NCBI RefSeq assembly: GCF_036865545.1
Contig: NZ_CP142208.1
Coordinates: forward strand, 1,364,001 to 1,428,000
Direction: 5' to 3'
DNA: 64,000 nucleotides
DNA from: Erwinia sp. E_sp_B01_1
GTDB taxonomy: Bacteria > Pseudomonadota > Gammaproteobacteria > Enterobacterales > Enterobacteriaceae
Shown: piece by piece, positions 30,960-41,591 of the stretch
How the letters are laid out: the number at the start of each line of letters is the position of its first letter
How positions within the stretch are numbered: the first letter of the stretch is position 1
The notes under the pieces: generated by a model
Databases searched by the model: none
What the model was told of the DNA's origin: nothing
The model's input: only the letters and a program-made list of their open reading frames with translations
Program-made: the position numbers and the translations under genes

Positions 30960-32108
30960 CTACTCGCTTAAGACCTCGTCACCATTAACGATAGTCTGGA
31001 TTATTTTATAGTCATGGGTGAAAACCGTCAGGTTAGCCACTTTTCCGGCCTGAACAGAGCCTAACGTTTTCTCCATGCCCATAGCCCGTGCTGGATACAA
31101 CGTTGCCATTCGCAGCGTTTCATCCAGTGAAATGCCAACATGTTCGACGCTGTTCGCTACAGCTTCAATCATTGTCAGGGCAGAGCCACTGAGCGTCCCG
31201 TGCTCATCAACGCAGAGTCCATCGCGATAGTATATTGTTTTTCCTGCAAAAATGAACTGGTCAATGTTCGCGCCCGCTGGTGCGGTGGCATCGGTGACCA
31301 GGATCAGTTTGTCGCCTTTGATACGTTTAGCATTACGGATATTAGCGTAATGAACATGTAAACCATCTGCAATGATGCCGCAGTAAACATCTGGTGAATC
31401 AAACAGCGCTCCGATCAAACCGGGTTCGCGACCGGTAATGGTTGGCATGGCGTTATAAAGATGGGTGGAGAAGCTCACGCCTGCAGCAATTCCGATGCGG
31501 GCTTCCTCGTTCGTTGCATGCGAATGCCCGGCAGAAATAATGATGCCAGCTTCACTCAATTGACGAATCACCCTCGTCTCTACCTGTTCCGGTGCAAGGG
31601 TGATTTTGGTAATGACATCGGCATTGGCGCAGAGAAAATCAACCAGCGGCTGTTCGGGTTTGCGAATCAAAGCAGGATTGTGCGTTCCGGGCTTTCTTGG
31701 GCTGAGCCACGGCCCTTCAAGGTGTAATCCCAGCGCCTTGTTTGCGTTTTGCGCCAGATAAGCGCGCATCACATCAACCGCACGCTTCATCATCTCATCA
31801 GTGCTGGTAATCAGCGTAGGCAGAAAGCTGGTGCAGCCGGACTTCTCATTCGCCTGCTGCATAGTATTCAGTGTTTCGACGCTCAGGGCTTCGATATCAT
31901 CATTGAACTGCACACCCCCACAGCCGTTGAGCTGGAGATCGATGAAGCCGGGAGCAATTATTGCGCCACCCACATTACGTGTGGTTACGCCCGCTGGCAG
32001 ATCACTTAATGCGCATACGCGCTCAATCAGGCCGTCAGCAATGACAACGGCATGATTATCCAGTATTTCCTGGCCGGTATAGATGCGGCCATGGGTTAAA
32101 GCGTACAT
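30960..32108 (-). CDS. nagA: N-acetylglucosamine-6-phosphate deacetylase
   Basis: Removes acetate from GlcNAc-6-P in the cytosol. ATG 32108 ([12 protein letters not shown]), with GGGAGA upstream, gives 382 residues as in E. coli. It is an amidohydrolase: [29 protein letters not shown], and the catalytic Asp in [10 protein letters not shown]. It sits 29 bases after nagB. Confidence 0.96.
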   Translation of the reverse strand: MYALTHGRIYTGQEILDNHAVVIADGLIERVCALSDLPAGVTTRNVGGAIIAPGFIDLQLNGCGGVQFNDDIEALSVETLNTMQQANEKSGCTSFLPTLITSTDEMMKRAVDVMRAYLAQNANKALGLHLEGPWLSPRKPGTHNPALIRKPEQPLVDFLCANADVITKITLAPEQVETRVIRQLSEAGIIISAGHSHATNEEARIGIAAGVSFSTHLYNAMPTITGREPGLIGALFDSPDVYCGIIADGLHVHYANIRNAKRIKGDKLILVTDATAPAGANIDQFIFAGKTIYYRDGLCVDEHGTLSGSALTMIEAVANSVEHVGISLDETLRMATLYPARAMGMEKTLGSVQAGKVANLTVFTHDYKIIQTIVNGDEVLSE

Positions 32109-32137
32109 AATTATCTCCCGACTGTTACCCATATGGC

Positions 32138-32938
32138 TTACAGATTTTTCATGTTTTCCGCTTCCATTTCGCGGAAATACTTAACAGTTTTAACTTTCAG
32201 TTCCATGGTGGCGGGTTCATCACAAACCACCACGGATTTGGCATGCAGTTGAAGGCAGCTGATAGTCCACATATGGTTGACATTGCCTTCCACCGCCGCC
32301 TGAAGCGCCTGAGCTTTGATATGACCAATAACCAGAATCATCACCTCTTCCGCATCCAATAGTGTACCCACGCCGACCGTCAGGGCATATTTTGGAACCT
32401 GATCCACATCGCCATCAAAGAAGCGAGAGTTCGCTACGCGGGTATCGTGAGTCAGAGTTTTAATGCGGGTGCGTGAAGCCAGAGAGGAGGCTGGTTCGTT
32501 AAAAGCAATATGACCGTCATTGCCTACACCGCCCATAAACAGATTAATTTTACCGTAGGAGCGGATCTTTTCTTCATACTGGCGACATTCTGCGTCAATA
32601 TCAGGTGCATTACCATTCAGAAGGTTGATATTTTCGGGTTGAATATCAACATGATCGAAAAAGTTGCGGTACATAAAGCTGTGGTAACTTTCCGGATGCT
32701 CTTTAGGCAGGCCGACATACTCATCCATGTTAAAGGTGACGACATGTTTAAAGCTGACCTGGCCTGCTTTATGCATATCGATTAAATGCTTGTAAGCTTC
32801 CAGTGGGGTGCCACCGGTCGGCAGACCGAGTACAAAAGGGCGATCTGCCGTGGGGTTAAAAGCATTGATGCGATTGACGATGTGGCGGGCGGCCCATTTT
32901 CCAACCTGGGTCGGGGTAGCCAGAGGAATCAGTCTCAT
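32138..32938 (-). CDS. nagB: Glucosamine-6-phosphate deaminase
   Basis: Converts GlcN-6-P to fructose-6-P and ammonia, linking amino sugars to glycolysis. 266 residues, the E. coli length. Visible motifs include [14 protein letters not shown] (phosphate binding), [17 protein letters not shown] (catalytic Asp) and [14 protein letters not shown] (catalytic His). First gene of nagBACD, divergent from nagE. Confidence 0.97.
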   Translation of the reverse strand: MRLIPLATPTQVGKWAARHIVNRINAFNPTADRPFVLGLPTGGTPLEAYKHLIDMHKAGQVSFKHVVTFNMDEYVGLPKEHPESYHSFMYRNFFDHVDIQPENINLLNGNAPDIDAECRQYEEKIRSYGKINLFMGGVGNDGHIAFNEPASSLASRTRIKTLTHDTRVANSRFFDGDVDQVPKYALTVGVGTLLDAEEVMILVIGHIKAQALQAAVEGNVNHMWTISCLQLHAKSVVVCDEPATMELKVKTVKYFREMEAENMKNL

Positions 32939-33033
32939 ATATCACCTCATATAAATGTTAAAAAAGAGTTCTACGGACAGGTCATCTAAAGCGTAACGCG
33001 TCCTGGCCGGTATCCACGAGGGATTAATCCGTA

Positions 33034-33053
33034 TTGATAATTCGAATCATAAA
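33034..33053. promoter_or_regulatory. Candidate NagC operator, nagB side
   Basis: Imperfect palindrome centred on TTCGAA at 33041-33046, flanked by AT-rich arms. It lies about 100 bases upstream of nagB. Its centre is about 98 bases (roughly nine helical turns) from the site at 33131-33151, suiting DNA looping as described for E. coli nagBE. The assignment is inference. Confidence 0.45.
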
Positions 33054-33102
33054 ATAAGTTTGAGGGGATAGCCAGATGCATGGTGACTGTTGTGTGTATT
33101 TA

Positions 33103-33118
33103 GGTGATAAAAGTCACA
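33103..33118. promoter_or_regulatory. Candidate CRP site between nagB and nagE
   Basis: GGTGA-N6-TCACA matches the CRP consensus TGTGA-N6-TCACA at 9 of 10 core positions. It lies between the two candidate NagC operators, the same layout as the E. coli nagE-nagB control region. Confidence 0.6.
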
Positions 33119-33130
33119 GATTTAACGCTT

Positions 33131-33151
33131 TTAATTTGCGAAGCGAATTAA
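33131..33151. promoter_or_regulatory. Candidate NagC operator, nagE side
   Basis: 21-base imperfect palindrome with TTAATT and AATTAA ends and a TGCGAAGCG core. The inner GC and flanking TTAATT/AATTAA resemble NagC/Mlc boxes and the chiP palindrome at 37341-37365. It is about 110 bases before the nagE start. Confidence 0.55.
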
Positions 33152-33260
33152 TTTCTTTTTACACTCCGTACCGTGGTTTAACTGTCATTAAGTAACCGAC
33201 CAGCCGTGATAAAAACAGAAGACGGCTACTGGCGCTTAAACGCGTCTCATAGGGGGAATA

Positions 33261-35213
33261 GTGAATATATTAGGATTTTTTCAACGATTAGGCCGCTCTT
33301 TGCAGCTTCCAATCGCGGTCTTACCGGTTGCAGCGTTGATGTTACGCTTCGGCCAACCCGATTTACTGAACATGCCATTTATCGCGCAGGGCGGTGGGGC
33401 AATTTTCGATAACCTTGCGCTGATTTTTGCTATCGGTGTGGCATCAACCTGGTCTAAGGATAACGCCGGTGCTGCAGCGCTGGCCGGTGCAGTAGGTTAT
33501 TTCATTCTGACTAAAGCAATGGTCACCATTAACCCGGCGATCAATATGGGTGTGCTGGCCGGGATCATCACCGGATTGATTGCTGGTGCCACTTACAACC
33601 GCTGGTCAGACATTAAACTGCCGGACTTCCTGAGCTTCTTTGGGGGCAGGCGTTTCGTTCCTATCGCCACAGGGTTTTTCTGTCTGGTCCTGGCGGCTAT
33701 CTTAGGTTACGTCTGGCCACCGGTGCAGAACGCCATTCATGCTGGCGGTGAGTGGATCGTGTCTGAAGGCGCTTTCGGCGCGGGTGTCTTCGGCTTTGTG
33801 AACCGTCTTCTGATCCCAACCGGTCTGCATCAGGTGCTGAACACCATCGCCTGGTTCCAGATCGGCGAGTTTACCAATGCCGCAGGTGCTGTGTTCCACG
33901 GTGATATCAACCGTTTCTATGCCGGTGATGGTACAGCAGGCATGTTCATGTCGGGCTTCTTCCCTATCATGATGTTTGGTCTGCCGGGCGCTGCGCTGGC
34001 AATGTACCTGGCTGCACCTAAAGAACGTCGTCCGATGGTAGGTGGCATGCTGCTTTCCGTGGCGGTAACGGCTTTCCTGACCGGGGTTACCGAGCCGCTG
34101 GAATTCCTGTTCATGTTCCTGGCGCCGATGCTGTATCTGATCCATGCCGTGCTGACAGGAATAAGCCTCTATATAGCCACCTCACTTGGCATTCATGCGG
34201 GCTTCTCCTTCTCCGCCGGTGCGATTGACTATGCACTGATGTACAACCTCCCCGCAGCCAGCAAAAACGTCTGGGTACTGCTGGTGATGGGTCTGGTTGC
34301 TTTTGGTCTCTATTTCGTCGTGTTTACTGCGATGATCCGCATGCTGAATCTGAAAACCCCTGGCCGTGAAGACGTGTCGGAAGTGCCGGTAGAGAGTGAG
34401 GCAAACAGCAATACCGAGGAAGGACTGGCGCAGTTATCTCAGCAATATATTGTGGCCGTGGGCGGTTCTGACAATCTGAAAGTGATCGATGCCTGTATTA
34501 CCCGTCTTCGCCTTTCAGTGAAAGATGCCAGCCTGGTCAATGATGCAGCCTGTAAACGCCTGGGTGCTTCAGGCGTGGTAAAACTCAATAAACAGACTGT
34601 TCAGGTGATTGTCGGAGCTAAGGCTGAATCCATTGCCGATGTGATGAAGAGAATCATCGCTAAAGGTCCGGTTGCTGCGCTGTCTGGAGAGACAACAACA
34701 GTCACTCCGCCGCGTGCAGCTGCTCCTCAGGCCGTGCCTGTGGCCGCCAGAGGGATCGTTGCCACCCTGGTTGCACCTGTCAGCGGTGAAGTGGTAGCCC
34801 TTGAAGCCGTTCCGGATGAAGCTTTTGCCAGTAAGGCCGTGGGTGATGGCCTGGCCATCAAGCCTACCAGCAGCACTGTGGTTTCACCGGCTGCGGGTAC
34901 CCTGGTGAAAATCTTCAATACCAACCACGCTTTCTGCCTGGAGACAGAGAAAGGGGTTGAGATTGTGGTGCACATGGGGCTGGATACCGTGGCGCTGGGA
35001 GGTAAAGGCTTTACCCGTCTGATTGACGAAGGCGCGAAAGTCACTGCCGGGCAGCCTGTTCTTGAGATGGATCTGGCATACCTTAATGCCAATGCCCGCT
35101 CGATGATCAGCCCGGTGGTCGTCAGCAATATTGATGACTTCAACGGCATCACGCTGGTGGCAGGAGAAACCGTCGTGGCGGGTGAGAGCCGACTGTACGA
35201 TATCAAAGGCTGA
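33261..35213 (+). CDS. nagE: PTS N-acetylglucosamine transporter subunit IICBA
   Basis: Inner-membrane permease that imports and phosphorylates GlcNAc. 650 residues (E. coli 648). GTG start with AGGGGG upstream. EIIC membrane domain about 1-370, EIIB about 395-475 with the phospho-Cys in [11 protein letters not shown], and EIIA about 505-640 with the phospho-His in [12 protein letters not shown]. Divergent from nagBACD. Confidence 0.97.
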   Translation: MNILGFFQRLGRSLQLPIAVLPVAALMLRFGQPDLLNMPFIAQGGGAIFDNLALIFAIGVASTWSKDNAGAAALAGAVGYFILTKAMVTINPAINMGVLAGIITGLIAGATYNRWSDIKLPDFLSFFGGRRFVPIATGFFCLVLAAILGYVWPPVQNAIHAGGEWIVSEGAFGAGVFGFVNRLLIPTGLHQVLNTIAWFQIGEFTNAAGAVFHGDINRFYAGDGTAGMFMSGFFPIMMFGLPGAALAMYLAAPKERRPMVGGMLLSVAVTAFLTGVTEPLEFLFMFLAPMLYLIHAVLTGISLYIATSLGIHAGFSFSAGAIDYALMYNLPAASKNVWVLLVMGLVAFGLYFVVFTAMIRMLNLKTPGREDVSEVPVESEANSNTEEGLAQLSQQYIVAVGGSDNLKVIDACITRLRLSVKDASLVNDAACKRLGASGVVKLNKQTVQVIVGAKAESIADVMKRIIAKGPVAALSGETTTVTPPRAAAPQAVPVAARGIVATLVAPVSGEVVALEAVPDEAFASKAVGDGLAIKPTSSTVVSPAAGTLVKIFNTNHAFCLETEKGVEIVVHMGLDTVALGGKGFTRLIDEGAKVTAGQPVLEMDLAYLNANARSMISPVVVSNIDDFNGITLVAGETVVAGESRLYDIKG

Positions 35214-35234
35214 CCTCTGTTTGGGTGTCAATAA

Positions 35235-35265
35235 AAGGGTGGGAAGTGATTCCCGCCCTTTTTTT
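35235..35265 (+). terminator. Terminator of nagE
   Basis: Stem aagggtgggaa/ttcccgccctt (one G-U pair) with a 4-base loop and seven T, 21 bases after the nagE stop. Confidence 0.88.
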
Positions 35266-35367
35266 ATCGTATTCCCCCAACAAACGGTTGTTTCCCTTCA
35301 CGGCTTTGTGGATCATACTCCGTTATTTCACGCACTACTTATGCTAAGCATTACTGAGGAAATTAAG

Positions 35368-37035
35368 ATGAGTGAGGCTGAAGCCCGCCCAACTAACTTT
35401 ATTCGTCAGATCATCGACGAAGATCTGGCGAACGGTAAGCATGCCAGCGTGCATACCCGCTTCCCGCCGGAACCGAATGGTTATCTGCACATTGGCCACG
35501 CCAAGTCTATCTGCCTTAATTTCGGCATTGCGCAAGACTATCAGGGCGAGTGCAACCTGCGTTTTGATGACACTAACCCGGTCAAAGAGGACCTGGAATT
35601 TGTCGAGTCTATCAAGCATGACGTGCAGTGGCTGGGCTTCGAGTGGAGCGGCAACGTTCGCTACTCATCTGACTATTTCGATCAACTGCATCATTACGCG
35701 GTTGAGCTGATCAACAAAGGCCTGGCTTACGTTGACGAGTTAAGCCCCGAGCAGATCCGTGAATATCGCGGCACCTTAACGGCACCGGGTAAAAACAGCC
35801 CTTACCGCGACCGTACAGTGGAAGAGAACCTCGCGCTGTTTGAAAAAATGCGTAACGGTGAATTTGCCGAAGGCACAGCCTGCCTGCGTGCAAAAATCGA
35901 TATGGCTTCAAGCTTTATCGTGATGCGCGATCCGGTCCTCTACCGCATCAAGTTTGCCGAGCATCATCAGACAGGCAACAAGTGGTGCATCTATCCAATG
36001 TATGATTTCACCCACTGCATTTCCGATGCGCTGGAAGGGATCACTCATTCACTCTGTACGCTGGAGTTTCAGGATAACCGCCGCCTGTACGACTGGGTAC
36101 TGGATAACATCACTATTCCGGTCCATCCGCGTCAGTACGAGTTTTCTCGCCTGAACCTGGAATACGCCATCATGTCCAAGCGTAAGCTGAACCTGCTGGT
36201 AACCGAGAAGGTTGTTGAAGGCTGGGACGACCCGCGCATGCTGACCGTGTCTGGTCTGCGTCGTCGTGGTTATACTGCTGGTTCCATCCGTGAATTCTGC
36301 CGCCGTATTGGGGTGACCAAGCAGGACAACATCGTTGAGATGGCGTCGCTGGAATCCTGTATCCGTGACGATCTGAATGAAAACGCGCCGCGTGCAATGG
36401 CGGTAATGGATCCCGTTAAGCTGGTAATTGAAAACCTGCCTGCGAACCACGATGAAACTATCATCATGCCAAACCATCCGAATAAACCGGAGATGGGAAC
36501 GCGTGAAGTGCCTTTCAGCCGCGAAATTTATATCGATCGCGCTGACTTCCGCGAGGAAGCCAACAAGCACTACAAGCGCCTGGTATTGGGTAAAGAAGTG
36601 CGTCTGCGTAATGCTTACGTGATCAAAGCCGAGCGTGTGGCGAAGGATGAAGAGGGCAATATCACCTGCCTGTTCTGCACCTGCGACGTCGATACGCTGA
36701 GCAAAGATCCTGCTGATGGCCGTAAAGTGAAAGGCGTGATCCACTGGGTTTCTGCCGTTCATGCGTTACCTGCTGAATTCCGTCTTTATGACCGTCTGTT
36801 CAGCGTGGCAAACCCCGGTGCAGCGGAAGATTTCCTGACGACCATCAATCCGGAATCTCTGGTCATCCGTCAGGGCTTTGTGGAACCTGGTTTACAGAAA
36901 GCAGAAGCCAGCAGTCCTTATCAGTTTGAGCGTGAAGGCTACTTCTGTGCTGACACCCGCTATTCCAGCGCCAGCAGTCTCGTCTTTAACCGTACGGTTG
37001 GCCTGAGAGATACCTGGGCTAAAATTGGCGAGTAA
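35368..37035 (+). CDS. glnS: Glutaminyl-tRNA synthetase
   Basis: Class I synthetase for tRNA-Gln. ATG 35368 ([14 protein letters not shown]), with GAGGAA upstream, gives 555 residues. The open frame upstream to 35131 overlaps nagE and is not used. HIGH-type motif [15 protein letters not shown] (about 33-47) and KMSKS-type motif VMSKRKL as IMSKRKLN (about 268-275). A beta-barrel anticodon-binding region is C-terminal. Confidence 0.97.
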   Translation: MSEAEARPTNFIRQIIDEDLANGKHASVHTRFPPEPNGYLHIGHAKSICLNFGIAQDYQGECNLRFDDTNPVKEDLEFVESIKHDVQWLGFEWSGNVRYSSDYFDQLHHYAVELINKGLAYVDELSPEQIREYRGTLTAPGKNSPYRDRTVEENLALFEKMRNGEFAEGTACLRAKIDMASSFIVMRDPVLYRIKFAEHHQTGNKWCIYPMYDFTHCISDALEGITHSLCTLEFQDNRRLYDWVLDNITIPVHPRQYEFSRLNLEYAIMSKRKLNLLVTEKVVEGWDDPRMLTVSGLRRRGYTAGSIREFCRRIGVTKQDNIVEMASLESCIRDDLNENAPRAMAVMDPVKLVIENLPANHDETIIMPNHPNKPEMGTREVPFSREIYIDRADFREEANKHYKRLVLGKEVRLRNAYVIKAERVAKDEEGNITCLFCTCDVDTLSKDPADGRKVKGVIHWVSAVHALPAEFRLYDRLFSVANPGAAEDFLTTINPESLVIRQGFVEPGLQKAEASSPYQFEREGYFCADTRYSSASSLVFNRTVGLRDTWAKIGE

Positions 37036-37056
37036 CCTTTTTCAGTAAAGCATTAT

Positions 37057-37086
37057 AAACGCGGCCTTTGGGTCGCGTTTTTTTTT
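37057..37086 (+). terminator. Terminator of glnS
   Basis: Stem aaacgcg/cgcgttt around gcctttgggt, followed by nine T, about 20 bases after the stop. Confidence 0.85.
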
Positions 37087-37451
37087 GAGTTTATCAAATT
37101 AATAAACTGCATATGTAGATGAAAAGTTAACCTCATTAATAATTTATTCCGAATATGCAGATGCCACAGAATTACGTTATTTCCTGGTGAGAAATATATT
37201 TAGTTATTATTGTTGCCGATAAGTGAACTAATGCAATAATTCCTCAGCAGGTCTCGATTAATCCATGAATACTCCTGGCGTAATACGCCATTTTTTGTGT
37301 TGGTCGTCATATTTCGCCAATAATTGCTGAAATAGATATTGATAATTCGCGTCGCGAAAAATATCATCTTTAATGAGCCAGGCTACAGGGGACTACTGTA
37401 AATAACTAATATTTATATCTGACTATGACTCTTATGGAAGAGGGGATTGTT
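37087..37451 (+). promoter_or_regulatory. chiP upstream region and leader
   Basis: 365 bases, strikingly AT-rich, with no gene. It holds the NagC-like palindrome at 37341-37365 and the likely chiP promoter and leader. The leader ends in AGAGGGGATTG, which contains the ribosome site and could pair with a ChiX-type small RNA (AAGAGGGG against UUCCUCUU, allowing G-U pairs). Confidence 0.5.
37341..37365. promoter_or_regulatory. Candidate NagC operator at chiP
   Basis: Perfect 13-base core palindrome TTCGCGTCGCGAA (37346-37358) inside GATAA...ATATC flanks. It resembles the nagE-side box. NagC control of chiP is known in E. coli; here it is inferred from the motif. Confidence 0.6.
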
Positions 37452-38855
37452 ATGTCTTTATTTACCTCGTTACGCTATCCGCTTACGGGCACACTCGCCT
37501 GTGTTACCGCCCTGTCAACGCTGTTCCTTGCGCCCACGGCGGGTGCAGCAGGCTTCACTGACGATGCCACGTTAACCGGTGGGATTTATTACTGGCAACG
37601 CCACCGTGAACGCAAAGATCTTAATCCTGACAGCGATAAATACAATCAGTATCAACAAAATCTTCATCACGCCACATTTAATGCAAACCTTGATTTCTCG
37701 TCAGGTTATTTAGCCGATTTTATTGGTCTTGATCTGGCGGTAATGGGCGCGCTGGAAATGTCCAACAGCGGGCCTGCTGCCCCTGATGAAATTGGGTTCA
37801 GCGATGCGAAAAATCGCTGGGATGAAAAGTGGACCGGAGATAAAAATGGCGCGAGTATTTATAAAGCCGCCGTGAAATTCAAGGTAAACGATTACTGGCT
37901 GAGGGTGGGTTATTTACAGCCTCAGGGACAAACATTGCTCGCGCCTCACTGGAGTTTTTTACCGGGTACCTATCGTGGGGCAGAAGCAGGGCTGAAATAT
38001 GATTTTGCTGATGCTGGCGCCTTGTCACTCTCCTGGATGTGGAGCGATGTTTATAAGGCTCCCTGGTATCAGAATACTTATCACTTCCGTAAAGCCGACG
38101 GCCAGACCGATATTAGCTGGCTGCATTCTGTTGGCATGAAATACGATTTTAAAAATGATCTGATACTGGAGGCAGCGTTTGGTCAGGCTGCCAGTTACAT
38201 GGATCAGTATTTTACCAAAGTCTCTTATGGCTTCCCGATCGCAGCGAACAAACTCCAGACCAGCTGGCAGTTTTACGGGGCCAAAGACAAAGAGTCGGGT
38301 GGCGCGGCAAACATCAATGATGTCTACGACGGGTTAGCCTGGCTACAGGCAGTCACGCTGGGTTATACCGCCGGGCCGTTCGATTTACGGCTGGAAGGGA
38401 CCTGGGTGAAAGCCGACGGGAATCAGGGCTTTTTTTTACAGCGCATGACGCCGGGTTATGCCACTTCCAATGGCCGGCTTGATGTGTGGTGGGATTCCCG
38501 ATCTGATTTCAATGCTAATGGCGAAAAAGCGCTGTTCGCCGGGATCCTCTATGACCTTAAAAACTGGAACCTGCCGGGATGGGCGATAGGGACTTCTTAC
38601 GCTTATGGCTGGGATGCCCGTCCTGCTAACCATTCAGCCTGGGACCAGAACCGCCGCCTTAAAGAGTCAGCCTGGAACATGGACCTGCTTTACACGGTGC
38701 AGCAGGGGATAGCCAAAGGCACCTCTTTCAAACTCCATTACACCCGCTTTGATAACCACAGCGACCTGCCGAGCTACAGCGGTGGTTACGGCAATATCTT
38801 CCAGGATGAAAAAGACGTGAAGTTTATCGTGATTGCCCCTTTCACTCTCTTCTGA
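37452..38855 (+). CDS. chiP: Chitooligosaccharide outer-membrane porin ChiP
   Basis: Outer-membrane beta-barrel (OprD/chitoporin family) for uptake of chitin oligomers. ATG 37452, with AGGGG eight bases upstream, gives 467 residues (E. coli 468). An ATG at 37425 is in frame but poorer. Signal peptide to about residue 31 (TAGA|AGF), then [14 protein letters not shown], and a C-terminal strand ending in Phe (VIAPFTLF), as in porins. It is followed 32 bases later by the chitobiase; the usual chiQ lipoprotein gene is absent. Confidence 0.95.
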   Translation: MSLFTSLRYPLTGTLACVTALSTLFLAPTAGAAGFTDDATLTGGIYYWQRHRERKDLNPDSDKYNQYQQNLHHATFNANLDFSSGYLADFIGLDLAVMGALEMSNSGPAAPDEIGFSDAKNRWDEKWTGDKNGASIYKAAVKFKVNDYWLRVGYLQPQGQTLLAPHWSFLPGTYRGAEAGLKYDFADAGALSLSWMWSDVYKAPWYQNTYHFRKADGQTDISWLHSVGMKYDFKNDLILEAAFGQAASYMDQYFTKVSYGFPIAANKLQTSWQFYGAKDKESGGAANINDVYDGLAWLQAVTLGYTAGPFDLRLEGTWVKADGNQGFFLQRMTPGYATSNGRLDVWWDSRSDFNANGEKALFAGILYDLKNWNLPGWAIGTSYAYGWDARPANHSAWDQNRRLKESAWNMDLLYTVQQGIAKGTSFKLHYTRFDNHSDLPSYSGGYGNIFQDEKDVKFIVIAPFTLF

Positions 38856-38887
38856 GCAAGCACAGGACTAAAGGATAAGGAAAAAGG

Positions 38888-41539
38888 ATGAACAAGTTCA
38901 AAGCCACTCTTATTACGATCGCGTTGGCCTCAGCTTTGGATAGCGGGGCAGCGCTTGCCGATCAGCAGGTAGTTGATCAGGTCAGTCAGTTTGGTGTGAA
39001 GTATCGGGTGACCGATAACCAGGCGGCACAGAACGGGGTAGATTGTGCCGCACTGGGCGCTGACTGGGCCTCCTGCAACCGTGCAACTATTACTTTAACC
39101 AACCCAGGTCCGGCCTTTAACAGCAAAGACTGGGCTATTTATATGTCAAACGTTCATGCCACTCTGAAAGTCGACAGCGAACAGTTTCGAATCGTACATA
39201 TCGTCGGGGATCTCACCCGCCTCGAACCCACTGAAAAATTCCAGGGCATCGCGGCAGGTGAATCAATTGATATCCCCATCATCAACGAATACTGGCAGCT
39301 GTTTATTACTGATGTGATGCCGCGCTGGTATGTGACCTCCGGCGAAGCCACGCCAAAGATTATTGTCAGTACGGATACTGAGGATCTCACCACCTTTGTC
39401 GAACCTTTCGGTAAACAGTGGAAACGGACGGCGGACGATCAAAATGTGCTGATGAATGCCGACAGCCGTTTCGATAAGAACAGCGATATTACCCGGCTCA
39501 ATTCCTCTGCACTGCGTGGGCAAATACTCCCTACCCCCATGAAAGTTGAAGTCTTTGCCGATGATGTGGATCTCTCTGGCGGGGTGGTTCTGAAGCTGGA
39601 CAGCTTGTCGGCTGGCAAAGCTAAAGCCGTTCAGCAACGTTTTGCCCAACTCGGCTTAAAAGAACAACCGGCGGGTTATGAAATCTCCACCCGCATAGAA
39701 AAGGCACAGGCGGAAAGTCTTGCTGTTGCGGGGGGATACACGCTGACAATCAGCAAAGAAAGAGCGGAAATCACAGGGTATGACCAGAGCGGGGTATTTT
39801 ACGGCTTGCAGTCCATACTCTCACTGATCCCGGCTGATGGAAGCCTGCAAATCGCTACCTTGAAAGCGACTGATGCCCCGCGTTTCCCGTATCGCGGCGT
39901 CTATCTTGACGTTGCACGCAACTTTCACAGCAAAGAGGCGGTGATCCGCATGCTGGATCAGCTGGCTGGCTGGAAAATCAACGTGTTCCATTTTCATCTC
40001 AGCGATGATGAAGCCTGGCGTATTGAAATTCCAGGCCTGCCTGAATTAACTGACGTGGGATCTAAACGTTGCCATGACCTCAGTGAAAAGCGTTGCCTGC
40101 TGCCGCAACTTGGATCGGGCCCGCAGAGCGATAACAATGGTAGCGGCCACTTCAGCCGCCAGGATTATATCGACATCGTGAAATATGCAGATGCGCGCGG
40201 CATTCAGGTTATTCCCGAAATCGATATGCCTGCCCATGCCCGGGCTGCCGTGGTCTCAATGGAGGCACGCTACGATCGCCTGATGAAAGCAGGTCAAACC
40301 CAGCAAGCCACGGCCTACAGGCTTGTCGATCCCACCGATAACTCAAACACCACTTCGGTTCAGCTCTACAATCGCACCAGCTATCTGAATCCCTGCCTGA
40401 CCTCTTCATTACGCTTTACCGATAAAATCATCAGTGAGATTCAGGCTATGCACCAGGCGGCCGGGCAGCCGCTTCAGACCTGGCATTTCGGCGGAGATGA
40501 AGCGAAAAATATCCGATTTGGCGCGGGTTACTCTGACATCAAAAAACCGGTTGCCGGCACCGGGTTGCTGGACATGAGCAAGGAAGATCAGCCGTGGGCG
40601 AAATCCCAGGTTTGTCAGAAGATGATTAAAGAGGGGAAAGTGGCCGATCTTGGCCACCTGCCGAGCTATTTTGCGGTGAAAGTCAGTCAGCAGGTTAACG
40701 CGCATGGCATCGGCAAGATGCAGGCATGGCAGGATGGGCTGAAAGATGCCAGGGATGCTAACGCTTTTGCCACCGAAAAGGTTGCGGTGAACTTCTGGGA
40801 TACCCTCTATTGGGGAGGATTTGACTCGGCCAATGACTGGGCAAACAAAGGCTACGAAGTGATTGTTTCAAATCCTGATTATCTCTATATGGACTTCCCG
40901 TATGAGGTTAATCCTCTTGAGCGTGGCTATTACTGGGGCACCCGCTTCAGTGATGAACGTAAAGTTTTCGGCTTCGCACCGGATAACCTGCCGCAAAATG
41001 CCGAGACCTCGGTCGATCGCGATGGCAAAAATTTCAGTGCAAAATCGGACAAAGCCTGGCCTGGAGCCACCGGGCTTTCCGCTCAGTTGTGGAGCGAAAC
41101 GGTTCGTACCGACCAGCAGATGGAATATATGATTTTCCCTCGCGTCCTTTCCGTTGCGGAACGAGCCTGGCATCGGGCTGACTGGGAGCAGGATTACAAA
41201 GCAGGGAAAGAGTATATCGGTGGTAAAACTCACTTTGTGGATCAGGACGCTCAGCGCCAGGACTGGCAGCGATTTGCCAATCTGCTGGGCCAGCGTGAAC
41301 TGGCGAAGCTGGACAAGGCTGGCATAGCTTATCGCTTACCTTTACCGGGCGGTAAAATCGTCAAGGGTAAGTTACAGGTCAATACGGCATTACCGGGCCT
41401 GGCTGTGCAGTACAGTCTGGATGAAGGGAAAACCTGGCAGCTTTATGAGGCCGGGCATCAGCCACAGGTGGAAGGCAAAGTGTGGTTGCGCACGGTGAAT
41501 AAAGCCGGCGAACGCTTCAGCAGGGTAGAGAAGCTTTAA
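38888..41539 (+). CDS. Beta-N-acetylhexosaminidase (chitobiase), GH20
   Basis: Periplasmic or outer-membrane enzyme cleaving chitobiose to GlcNAc. 883 residues, close to Serratia marcescens chitobiase (885). Signal peptide to about 24. N-terminal CHB/HEX carbohydrate-binding domain about 27-180, GH20b domain about 212-335, and GH20 TIM barrel about 336-770 with the catalytic Asp537-Glu538 pair in HFGGDEAKN. A C-terminal Ig-like domain follows. Co-transcribed with chiP (32-base spacer, AAGGA sites). In Serratia this gene (ctb) is part of chiPQ-ctb; here chiQ is missing. The signal peptide has an acidic residue (ASALDSG), which is unusual. Confidence 0.95.
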   Translation: MNKFKATLITIALASALDSGAALADQQVVDQVSQFGVKYRVTDNQAAQNGVDCAALGADWASCNRATITLTNPGPAFNSKDWAIYMSNVHATLKVDSEQFRIVHIVGDLTRLEPTEKFQGIAAGESIDIPIINEYWQLFITDVMPRWYVTSGEATPKIIVSTDTEDLTTFVEPFGKQWKRTADDQNVLMNADSRFDKNSDITRLNSSALRGQILPTPMKVEVFADDVDLSGGVVLKLDSLSAGKAKAVQQRFAQLGLKEQPAGYEISTRIEKAQAESLAVAGGYTLTISKERAEITGYDQSGVFYGLQSILSLIPADGSLQIATLKATDAPRFPYRGVYLDVARNFHSKEAVIRMLDQLAGWKINVFHFHLSDDEAWRIEIPGLPELTDVGSKRCHDLSEKRCLLPQLGSGPQSDNNGSGHFSRQDYIDIVKYADARGIQVIPEIDMPAHARAAVVSMEARYDRLMKAGQTQQATAYRLVDPTDNSNTTSVQLYNRTSYLNPCLTSSLRFTDKIISEIQAMHQAAGQPLQTWHFGGDEAKNIRFGAGYSDIKKPVAGTGLLDMSKEDQPWAKSQVCQKMIKEGKVADLGHLPSYFAVKVSQQVNAHGIGKMQAWQDGLKDARDANAFATEKVAVNFWDTLYWGGFDSANDWANKGYEVIVSNPDYLYMDFPYEVNPLERGYYWGTRFSDERKVFGFAPDNLPQNAETSVDRDGKNFSAKSDKAWPGATGLSAQLWSETVRTDQQMEYMIFPRVLSVAERAWHRADWEQDYKAGKEYIGGKTHFVDQDAQRQDWQRFANLLGQRELAKLDKAGIAYRLPLPGGKIVKGKLQVNTALPGLAVQYSLDEGKTWQLYEAGHQPQVEGKVWLRTVNKAGERFSRVEKL

Positions 41540-41546
41540 GAAGGGC

Positions 41547-41577
41547 AAAAAAAAACCGGTGAAGTTCACCGGTTTTT
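41547..41577. terminator. Bidirectional terminator between chitobiase and fur
   Basis: Near-perfect palindrome (41551-41577) with stem accggtgaa/ttcaccggt. An A tract on the left and T tract on the right would end both the plus-strand chiP operon and minus-strand fur. Confidence 0.88.
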
Positions 41578-41591
41578 ACTGTTAGTGCAGA

